Source of the DNA: Cohnella sp. OV330
Lineage (GTDB): Bacteria > Bacillota > Bacilli > Paenibacillales > Paenibacillaceae
Reading direction: 5' to 3'
NCBI RefSeq assembly: GCF_900112065.1
Contig: NZ_FOKE01000005.1
Location: forward strand, 1-64,000
DNA length: 64,000 nucleotides
Part shown: in pieces, positions 7,840 through 14,616 of the stretch
How positions within the stretch are numbered: the stretch's first letter is position 1
Layout: each line of letters starts with the position of its first letter
Position numbers and translations under genes: made by a program
Notes under the pieces: generated by a model
Seen by the model: the letters and a program-made list of their open reading frames with translations, nothing else
What the model was told of the DNA's origin: nothing
Databases searched by the model: none

Positions 7840-9027
7840 TCAAGTCTCCTGGCGTACCTGCCTCCACAGCCAGACGAACGGCCGCAGCGGAAAATAAAGA
7901 AAATACAAAGAGCGCGGCAGCGGCAGCGCTTTGGTGTCCCGGAAGCTGGGGTAAAGCCGGCTAACCGCGTAGCCCCATTTTTGCCGCGTCGTCTTGAGCT
8001 CGAACAAATACCGCTTGTACGTTCGCGACACTTCGCCGGCGCTGGGGTCGGTCGTCAGCACGACGGTATCGCGGATGAACCCGAGCGCGCGGTCCGCCAG
8101 CGCAGGACCGCGTCCTCTGGCGAGCATACGGCCGATCTCGTCGGGAATCGGCGTATGCAGCAGTCCCGAGGCGAGCACGAGCGCCTGGCCCGCCTGATCG
8201 AGCGCGCGGTAGCGCCGAAGCAGCGGGATAATCGCGTCCCAATCCAGGCCGCGCCCGACCATGCGGTCGATATCGGCGAGCCAACGCAGCCGGAACCAGC
8301 CGTGACGCGCGCCGTGCGTGACGAGATACATGAACAGATGCGCGTCGCCCGGCATGAAGATCGCGTCCGACAGCGCGCACGGTTGCCGATCCCGCCAAAG
8401 CGCCTCGAACGACGGTTCCTTGCCGTTTTCGCCGTTCAGCCGCCAATGCACCTCGACCTGGATGCCCGTATTCGGATTCGTGAAGGAGACATGATGGATT
8501 TTCCACTTCCAGTCGCCAAGTCCGCGCGGTATCTCTTCGTCCGCCCGGTAGCCCAGCTCGAGCAGCAGACGCTCCGCCTGCTCCAGGTCGCCGACGGGAA
8601 TCAGAATATCCAGGTCCTTGGACGTCCGCAGCGAGATGTCCCCGTATAGCTGCCTGGCGAGCGCCGGACCTTTGAGCGACAGCGAACGCACGCCTCGCGC
8701 TCCCAGCGACCTGCACACCCGGTCCAATTCGCCGCTCAGCCTGAGCATGCGCCATGTATTTTGCCGGCAATCGCCGCCCAGGGCTTGCAGGACATCGGAC
8801 GGAATCAAGCCGGTGCCGTCCCGGTCCCCGCGGATCTGCGGATAGACCCGATGATGGCGGACCAGCTTCACGAATTGATTCCAATCGATGTTCGGCAACG
8901 GAGGCACTTGCTGCGCCCTCTCCTGCTGCGCCTTCTCCTCCTGCGCGGCCTCGCTCCGCATTGCCGCGAGCATCGCGGTCAGCTCCTGGGGAAAAGCGGT
9001 CGTATTAAGCTCGTAAGTTTGATTCAT
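7840..9027 (-). CDS. Nucleotidyltransferase-family protein of the lasso operon
   Basis: About 395 residues. The diagnostic segment LKGPALARQLYGDISLRTSKDLDILIP contains the paired Asp residues of the nucleotidyltransferase superfamily (NTP_transf_5 type), followed by EVHWRLN. Genes of this type recur in Bacillota lasso clusters, but their substrate is not established to my knowledge. They may modify the peptide or a precursor, or act in immunity. The ATG at 9027 overlaps the end of B2 by 23 bp and is preceded by AAGGTGCGAGGC. It lies 15 bp upstream of the exporter. Confidence 0.8.
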   Translation of the reverse strand: MNQTYELNTTAFPQELTAMLAAMRSEAAQEEKAQQERAQQVPPLPNIDWNQFVKLVRHHRVYPQIRGDRDGTGLIPSDVLQALGGDCRQNTWRMLRLSGELDRVCRSLGARGVRSLSLKGPALARQLYGDISLRTSKDLDILIPVGDLEQAERLLLELGYRADEEIPRGLGDWKWKIHHVSFTNPNTGIQVEVHWRLNGENGKEPSFEALWRDRQPCALSDAIFMPGDAHLFMYLVTHGARHGWFRLRWLADIDRMVGRGLDWDAIIPLLRRYRALDQAGQALVLASGLLHTPIPDEIGRMLARGRGPALADRALGFIRDTVVLTTDPSAGEVSRTYKRYLFELKTTRQKWGYAVSRLYPSFRDTKALPLPRSLYFLYFPLRPFVWLWRQVRQET

Positions 9028-9493
9028 GCCTCGCACCTTCAATCTTTTCAGTCGAATAGTCCGTGCCGAATACAGCCACCGTCGTGAACAATCGCCGCTC
9101 CCCGGCGCCCGTCAGAATGACCGGGCCGCTCCGGAGCCACGCATGCGCGATGAGGTTGCCTTGCTTATCCTTGGCCGTGCCGAGATACAGCGTGCTGTCC
9201 ACGCTCCGCCGTTCCAGCATTTTTTTGGCCGCGAGCGCCTGAACGAGACATTGGCTCTCCCAGAACGTATGGCGGCTCATCACCCGCACCGCCTCGGAGA
9301 TGCTGCGCACCACGCGCTCGGCGTTCAGATCGTGCACGTGCGGCGTCTCCGTCATCGGCCGGCCGAGCTTCGGCGCGAGCCGGCTGAACGGCAGCGCCTT
9401 CAGGATTCGCGCCCACGCCAGGTACAAGAGCGCCTCCAGCATGAGCCGCCGTCGAGCGGCGGGCCATGCCATGAACTTTCGGAGGGCCCGCAT
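9005..9493 (-). CDS. Lasso peptide B2 leader peptidase (transglutaminase-like)
   Basis: A 162-residue protein of the Transglut_core3 family that cleaves the leader from the lasso precursor. The N-terminal helix-rich region (RRRLMLEALLYLAWARILKALPF) is followed by the catalytic Cys in SQCLVQALAAKKML (about Cys82) and the catalytic His in AHAWLRSG (about His117). Its ATG overlaps the B1 stop as TGATG, so the two are translationally coupled and together rebuild the split B enzyme. An upstream extension in the same frame has no better RBS. Confidence 0.92.
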   Translation of the reverse strand: MRALRKFMAWPAARRRLMLEALLYLAWARILKALPFSRLAPKLGRPMTETPHVHDLNAERVVRSISEAVRVMSRHTFWESQCLVQALAAKKMLERRSVDSTLYLGTAKDKQGNLIAHAWLRSGPVILTGAGERRLFTTVAVFGTDYSTEKIEGARHESNLRA

Positions 9494-9798
9494 CAGGACG
9501 GACGCACCTCGATGAGCGACTCCCGGTACATTTGCCGAAGAAAAGCCAGCGCCTCCCGCTCGCACATCTCCCTTTCGACCTCGTATTCCGAGGCAAGCGT
9601 GTCGACCAACCGGCCGATGTCGATGGGCTCGGCGATGAGATCCCAGATTCGGCCCCCGACGGCGCCAAGGTTGTAGTACTTGCCCGTGCGGGTGCTGAAC
9701 ATCACCTTCTCGCCGTTCATGTCGCTTGCCATGTTGCCCTCTGCCCTTACTACGATCTGTTCGGTATCGTGACCGCTCGTCAAGCCTGCTTCGATCAT
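9493..9798 (-). CDS. Lasso peptide B1 protein (PqqD-like RRE)
   Basis: A 101-residue protein with the PqqD-like RiPP recognition element fold. It has a strand segment (SDMNGEKVMFSTRTGKYYNLGAVGGRIWDLI) followed by a helical part (LVDTLASEYEVEREMCEREALAFLRQM). B1 binds the leader of the precursor and delivers it to B2 and C. Its start overlaps the kinase stop as ATGA with AAGGGAGG upstream, and its stop overlaps B2. Confidence 0.92.
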   Translation of the reverse strand: MIEAGLTSGHDTEQIVVRAEGNMASDMNGEKVMFSTRTGKYYNLGAVGGRIWDLIAEPIDIGRLVDTLASEYEVEREMCEREALAFLRQMYRESLIEVRPS

Positions 9799-10757
9799 AT
9801 CGTTTTGCCTCCCTTGTCGAATTGGATCATGATCTCGGCGAGCTCGCGCGCCGTAAACCCTTCGGACGGCCTATAAAGTTGTCCGACCGCGATGCCGGAC
9901 GCAATGCCGGATGCCGCCCGGAAATGCCAATCTACGAGACCGAGCCGGGGGATCAACGCTTGCCGGTACGTATGCTGCAGCATAACGCGAAGTCGCTCGA
10001 GCACCGGCAGCGCGACGACGCCGATCCGCTCGCCGCCCGACCGCCCGAGTTCGAACACGCCAGCCAGCGGCACGGGGTCCGAACCGAAGTCCTTAGAGAC
10101 CGGTACGGCGAACTTCTCGGTCTCCCTATAGATGGTGCGATACGGAGATGCATGCATCCCGAGTCCGTCCAGGCTTTCCCGCCATAGCTTCTGCTGCGGA
10201 TAAGCCGGCATGACGAACGGCTTGCCGTCTACGCCGGCCGTGACCGCCACGACATCGTCGCTAAGGAGACAATGTCCCATGCCGACGAGCGCGGCGGCGA
10301 GCGTCGACTTGCCCGCGCCCGAATCGCCGACGAAGGCGTACGCTTTGCCGCCGATGACGACCGCGCTGCCATGCAGCGGCAGCAGTCCGCGGAGCAAGAG
10401 CAGCGCGCCGAAGCAAGTGCCGAGCAGGTAGACGCGCACCTTCTCCGGATCTGCGCCGGGCAGCGGCGCGACAGCGATATGCCGGCCTTCGTCGATGCAG
10501 TAGACGGCCGTATCGGGAATGAGGAAAAGAAAGCGGCTGCCTTCGCGCGTCAGCGAAAAGTTGCTGCCGCTCGCTTCGAGCTCCTCCCTGAGCGGAACCG
10601 GATCGGCCGTAACGATCGTGACGTCCGCAGTGTCTGCCGTACGACCGGCGCCTGCCGGCGGCAATTCGGGCAGCGGAATCGAGCTCTCCATGTCGAGGCC
10701 GAACGCCCTGTAGACCGTCGTCGTCGCCGTTCGTTCGGCCAAAACCGCATCGATCAT
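9795..10757 (-). CDS. HPr-kinase-like lasso peptide tailoring kinase
   Basis: A 320-residue protein resembling the kinase domain of HPr kinase. The Walker A motif GDSGAGKST lies at about 144-152 and the HPrK-type motif LLSDDVVAV about 20 residues further on. The N-terminal 130 residues are a divergent domain. In the paeninodin system a related kinase phosphorylates the C-terminal Ser of the lasso precursor, and the precursor in this operon also ends in Ser. The ATG at 10757 has GGAG nine bases upstream and is preferred over an earlier TTG. Substrate assignment is inferred by analogy. Confidence 0.85.
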   Translation of the reverse strand: MIDAVLAERTATTTVYRAFGLDMESSIPLPELPPAGAGRTADTADVTIVTADPVPLREELEASGSNFSLTREGSRFLFLIPDTAVYCIDEGRHIAVAPLPGADPEKVRVYLLGTCFGALLLLRGLLPLHGSAVVIGGKAYAFVGDSGAGKSTLAAALVGMGHCLLSDDVVAVTAGVDGKPFVMPAYPQQKLWRESLDGLGMHASPYRTIYRETEKFAVPVSKDFGSDPVPLAGVFELGRSGGERIGVVALPVLERLRVMLQHTYRQALIPRLGLVDWHFRAASGIASGIAVGQLYRPSEGFTARELAEIMIQFDKGGKTI

Positions 10758-10799
10758 CGTGATCGCTCCTTTTTTCTTCAAATGGGATGACTATTTCGA

Positions 10800-10950
10800 C
10801 CGCTAACGCGGTTATGGCCAATAGGAAAGGAATTGCGTGCATACGCGGTCCGCTAGCTGCGGATGTATGCCGAAAATAGAAATCTACGTTCATGCTAAAG
10901 CCGCTAACGGCGGATGTATCCTCGATTTGTAAAACGACTTGCTTACTTGC
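10800..10950. repeat. Three degenerate 50-51-bp repeats with GC hairpins
   Basis: The hairpin cores CCGCTAACGCGG (10800), CCGCTAGCTGCGG (10850) and CCGCTAACGGCGG (10901) recur at 50-51 bp spacing. Two are followed by a similar ATGTAT(G)CC stretch. They lie in the roughly 295-bp gap between the lasso precursor and the tailoring kinase, which holds no gene. They could affect mRNA folding or stability within the operon. Confidence 0.5.
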
Positions 10951-11000
10951 GGTACGACTCTCGTCGCGGCCAAGCCGTGACGCATGGATAAAGAAGTCCC

Positions 11001-11025
11001 TATACAGTCCGCTTCGGACTGTATA
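11001..11025 (-). promoter_or_regulatory. Perfect stem-loop downstream of the lasso precursor gene
   Basis: TATACAGTCCG (11001-11011) pairs perfectly over 11 bp with CGGACTGTATA (11015-11025) across a 3-nt loop. It lies 26 bp after the precursor stop on the minus strand. No strong T-run follows, so it is more likely an attenuator or mRNA 3' stabiliser, giving more precursor than processing enzymes, than a full terminator. Confidence 0.6.
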
Positions 11026-11051
11026 AGGACACTTTTGGGTGAAAATCAAAG

Positions 11052-11180
11052 TCAGCTCGGAGTGTAGATGTCCATGTCTTCGGTCGTGACGAAGTCGATG
11101 TTCGTCATGCCTTTGCCGTACATCGTCTCGCTGACGTTCAGCGTTTCGAGTTCGGGCGTTTGCCATTGTTGCTTTGCCAT
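11052..11180 (-). CDS. Lasso peptide precursor (A), paeninodin-like, 42 residues
   Basis: A short gene with a near-perfect Shine-Dalgarno (AAGGAGGTGA) eight bases before its ATG. The leader MAKQQWQTPELETLNVSETM carries a W-x-x-P-x-L recognition motif (Trp6, Pro9, Leu11) and a Thr at -2, the usual lasso leader end. The core would then be residues 21-42, starting YGKGMTNID, so the N-terminal amine could close a nine-member ring on Asp29 (core Asp9). The remaining tail is acidic, contains Tyr39 in DMDIYTPS and ends in Ser42. An alternative cleavage before Gly22 would give an eight-member Gly1-Asp8 ring but puts Thr at -3. The gene is immediately downstream of C and upstream of kinase, B1 and B2. 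Confidence 0.9.
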   Translation of the reverse strand: MAKQQWQTPELETLNVSETMYGKGMTNIDFVTTEDMDIYTPS

Positions 11181-11243
11181 TGTGCGTTCACCTCCTTTCA
11201 AAGGCGGGCCGGCGCCCGCTGGCGCGGCTCGCGTATCCGATCG

Positions 11244-13226
11244 TCAGGCGTGCCGTTTGATGAATCTATACAAGATGACGCTGCGCAAGAGCAGCCGCAT
11301 CTCCGGGTGAAAAGCGAGCTCCGATCGGGGCTCCCGCCCGATTCCCGCCGCCGCCGCGCGGATCCGCTCGACGTTCAAGTAGCCGGCGACGGCCGAATCG
11401 TCGCAGAGCCGCCGCAGCTCGTCGAGCAGGCGCGGCCACATCGGCGCCGCCCGGTGGATCCAATCCGCGCCCTGGACGCCCCGGACCCGCTGGTTGAGCC
11501 GCACCTCGTCGGGCAGCACGGACTTCGTCGCCCGGCGGATCAGCGCCCGGTCCATGCCGTCCCGCACGTACTGCTCGACCGGCACCGAGAGGCAGAAGCG
11601 CACGACCCGCAGATCGCAGGTCGGATCCCGCTCCCAGACGCCGTACCGCAGCGACAGCTTGGTCGCGGTCGCGCCGTTCTTGTTCGCGGCGGCTAGACTG
11701 GCGAGCTTGTCCCTGCGCACCGCGAACGGATCCGCCGACCCCGAGCCGCGGCCCGTACCGCCGCTTGAGCTGCCGAATCCGGCACCGCTTCCGCCGCCTC
11801 GCAGCTTGGCGAATACGCCCGTGCGCTGCGCGAAATCCGGATGGATCAGCATCGCCGGCAGGTCCGGTTCTTCGCCGCCGCGCCGTCCGCCCGAGAGCGC
11901 CGGAAAGGCCAGCTTCCCCAAGGTCGACAGCAGCCGACGCCGTCCGATGCCCTTGTTCGCGCCGAACATGCGCAGCTCGCGCGACAGCCGCATCCACTTC
12001 ATGCGCTTCAGCAGCTGCGCATAATAGTCGAGGGCCGGACCCCACGAGACGGTGAAGTTCCCTCGGGCGCCGGTGAGCAGGATTCCCGCTCCCCGGCTGC
12101 CCGCGCGCTCGTGGATGCCCTTCAGCCAATACGAGTTCTCGAAAAACTTGTAAGGCGTCTCCAGCAGGTCGATCCATTCGTCCACCTCGGTCAGCGGGCT
12201 GATGCCCTCGAAGTCCATGTACGACGGATCGATATTGCCAACATGCCGGACCGTCGCCGCGATGTGCGGGCGCTCGTCGGCCGCCGCATGGCCCGGCGTC
12301 CAATCGGCGAAGCCGCTGGCGGGCACGCTGCTGTAAGCCTGGAGCGTCTTGCCCTCCCGCTGCAGCGCCCTTGCAGCGAACCCCGCGACCGCGCCGGAAT
12401 CAAGGCCGCCGCTCAGCGTCGCCGCGACCTCGCGATGCGTGCGAAGCCTGGCGCGGACGGCTTCGCCGAAAATGTCGCGCATCGCTTCCTCGTACTCGCC
12501 GTCCGACCGGAGCCGCAGCGGCTCGGCCGGCTCGATCGAGCCGTAGGCTTCGAAGCGGGCCCGTCCGTCCGCGAAGACGACCGCGTGCCCCGGCGGCACC
12601 TGCCGGATGCCGACATACGGCGTCGCGCCGGCGTCGGTGGATTCGAACATCTCGGGAATCGCCATGAACTCGGCAAGCCATGCCTCGTCCAGCCTGCTGC
12701 CGGTGTCCGGCAGCGCCAGCAGCGGAGCCATCGTCGTGGCGAAGGCGAGTCGTCCGGCGCCGATGTGGTAGTAGAGCGAGCGGCTGCCGAACAAATCGCG
12801 GGCGCCGAACAGCTCCCGGCGCGTCTCGTCCCAGATCATGAACGCGAAGTCGCCGATCAGATGGGACGGCGCGAGCCGTCCCCATCTGCGGTACGCGAGC
12901 AGGATCAGCTCGCCGTCCGTAACCGTCGCACGGCGGCCGGAAGGCACTTCTAGCCGATCGAACAAGTCGTCGCGATTGTCGATGATCGCGTCCGCGACGA
13001 TTCGCAGCCGCCCGCCCGCCGCGCCGCCGGCATCGCCGTCCGGCATCCGTTCGCCGACCGATTCCGGCGTGATCCAGCGGATGCGGCAGCCGAGGAACGC
13101 CGGCCCGTCGCGCCAAGTGCGCACATCGTCCGCGACGTATCGGGACATGGCGTCCATCATCGCTTCGCCGTCCGATGCCTCTGCTTCCCGGCCGTCGAAC
13201 CGGACGATCCCCGCCAGCGCGCTCAC
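11244..13226 (-). CDS. Lasso peptide macrolactam synthetase C (asparagine synthetase-like)
   Basis: A 660-residue protein. The N-terminal glutaminase-like domain begins SALAGIVRFDG, without the Cys2 needed for glutamine hydrolysis, as usual for lasso C proteins. The ATP-PPi loop SGGLDSG lies near residue 272. It activates the ring Asp/Glu side chain as an AMP ester and closes the isopeptide bond. I chose the GTG at 13226: it has GGAGGG upstream and overlaps the sulfotransferase stop as GTGA. A Ser/Gly-rich low-complexity stretch near residues 480-500 is an unusual insertion. Confidence 0.92.
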   Translation of the reverse strand: MSALAGIVRFDGREAEASDGEAMMDAMSRYVADDVRTWRDGPAFLGCRIRWITPESVGERMPDGDAGGAAGGRLRIVADAIIDNRDDLFDRLEVPSGRRATVTDGELILLAYRRWGRLAPSHLIGDFAFMIWDETRRELFGARDLFGSRSLYYHIGAGRLAFATTMAPLLALPDTGSRLDEAWLAEFMAIPEMFESTDAGATPYVGIRQVPPGHAVVFADGRARFEAYGSIEPAEPLRLRSDGEYEEAMRDIFGEAVRARLRTHREVAATLSGGLDSGAVAGFAARALQREGKTLQAYSSVPASGFADWTPGHAAADERPHIAATVRHVGNIDPSYMDFEGISPLTEVDEWIDLLETPYKFFENSYWLKGIHERAGSRGAGILLTGARGNFTVSWGPALDYYAQLLKRMKWMRLSRELRMFGANKGIGRRRLLSTLGKLAFPALSGGRRGGEEPDLPAMLIHPDFAQRTGVFAKLRGGGSGAGFGSSSGGTGRGSGSADPFAVRRDKLASLAAANKNGATATKLSLRYGVWERDPTCDLRVVRFCLSVPVEQYVRDGMDRALIRRATKSVLPDEVRLNQRVRGVQGADWIHRAAPMWPRLLDELRRLCDDSAVAGYLNVERIRAAAAGIGREPRSELAFHPEMRLLLRSVILYRFIKRHA

Positions 13227-14602
13227 TTCTTCCCTCCGCCGGCCATGTAGGCCGATGCGAACCGGGACAATCGCCTGCCGAACGGGATGGCCGACTTCAG
13301 CCAATCCGCCTTCCGCTTCATCGCCCCGAGCTGCGCGCGGAGATGCCGCTGCTCCCGGATGCCGGCTTCGAGCCGCATTTCCAGCGCGCGGACGGTCATC
13401 TGCAACTGATGTACGCGAGCGTCCGCCGCCCTTGCCAGCTTCGCCTCGTCTGCCATCGCCGACGTTGCTTCGTTGACGCCATTCGCAGGCCTCGCAACGT
13501 TTGCTGCCGTAGCCGGTACCGCCGTAATCCCGTCAGCGCGCACAGCCTGCATCCCGACCGCGGAGCCGAACGCGGAACCGCTCGCCGAGCCGGCCGCCTT
13601 CAGGCTGCCGCCGACTACCGCGCTCCGCATCGCGTACCCCGGCTCCCAGCGGCACCCGGTCGCATCCAGCAGCTGCCGCTCCCGCTGCGCCAGCAGCGCT
13701 TCGTCCGGCTCGCGTTCGAAGCGGGCGCCGGTCCAGCGCTCCGCTTCGGCCAGCGCCTCGCCGTAGCCGAGCGCCTCGAAAGTCCGCGCGCCGAGCAGGC
13801 GTACGTAAAGCTCCGCCTCTTTCTTAGCGAGCGCGTCCTTCCAAGAGCCGACGGCGTTCGTATGCGGAGCTGCGTGGTCCGCGACGTTCGGATCGCCGAC
13901 GCCCATGCTGAAGTACAGCTCGGACTTCGCCGTGCCCATGCGTTCGCCGTACCGCTCCATCCCTTCCTCGTACGCGATGCCGAGGAACTCGCTCACGCCC
14001 GCCAGCTGTCCGCGGGGATCCGCGACCAGCTCCTCGTAGCGCAGCCGGTAGGCGTACGGATCGGGCGCCGCGAAGTACCGCATGTAGCGCAGGAGTCCGA
14101 TCGTGAGATCAGCGGCCTTGATATCGAACGCGTCGCCCGTCAGCAGTCCCGCGAGGTCCGCGGCGCCGCCGCGCGACGCGCCGAGCTTCTTGTATGAGGC
14201 GAGCACGTCCAGCGGATTGCGCAGCAGCCATATCCGTTTGGAACGCGGGAACAGCACGTCGAGGAACTCGAGCAGATAATAGTATCTCGGCGATTTGTCC
14301 ACCACGATGTCGGCGCCTTCGCCGCCGCGCAGCAGGCCGTTGTAGGCCTCGACCGCGAACGACCGGCACGCGTCCGCGAAGGCGTCTTCGGGCAGCACGC
14401 CGCCGAAAAACCGCTCGAGGATCGCTCCGCCGCCGTACGCCCGCCGCTGCGCCGCCTTCAGGTCGAGCAGGCTCATGAGAAACCACATCTCCTGCGCCGC
14501 ATACACCCTGCTATGATTTTGCATCATGACCGTAGCAAGGGAGCTGCCGCTCCTCGGCGTGCACAGCAGGAATACGAGGTTGTTGCCGCTTGCGTCGACC
14601 AT
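13223..14602 (-). CDS. PAPS-dependent sulfotransferase family protein
   Basis: About 459 residues. LCTPRSGSSLATVMMQ near the N-terminus is the 5'-phosphosulfate loop, and LLRNPLDVLASYKK is the 3'-phosphate-binding segment of the Sulfotransfer_3 type. The last 110 residues form an Ala-rich linker and a coiled-coil-like region (RVHQLQMTVRALEMRLEAG). The ATG at 14602 follows AAGGAGG, and its stop overlaps the lasso C start. With APS kinase in the same operon, sulfation of the lasso peptide is plausible. Because an exopolysaccharide operon lies immediately upstream, a glycan acceptor is the alternative. Confidence 0.85.
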   Translation of the reverse strand: MVDASGNNLVFLLCTPRSGSSLATVMMQNHSRVYAAQEMWFLMSLLDLKAAQRRAYGGGAILERFFGGVLPEDAFADACRSFAVEAYNGLLRGGEGADIVVDKSPRYYYLLEFLDVLFPRSKRIWLLRNPLDVLASYKKLGASRGGAADLAGLLTGDAFDIKAADLTIGLLRYMRYFAAPDPYAYRLRYEELVADPRGQLAGVSEFLGIAYEEGMERYGERMGTAKSELYFSMGVGDPNVADHAAPHTNAVGSWKDALAKKEAELYVRLLGARTFEALGYGEALAEAERWTGARFEREPDEALLAQRERQLLDATGCRWEPGYAMRSAVVGGSLKAAGSASGSAFGSAVGMQAVRADGITAVPATAANVARPANGVNEATSAMADEAKLARAADARVHQLQMTVRALEMRLEAGIREQRHLRAQLGAMKRKADWLKSAIPFGRRLSRFASAYMAGGGKK

Positions 14603-14616
14603 CCGGGGCGCCTCCT

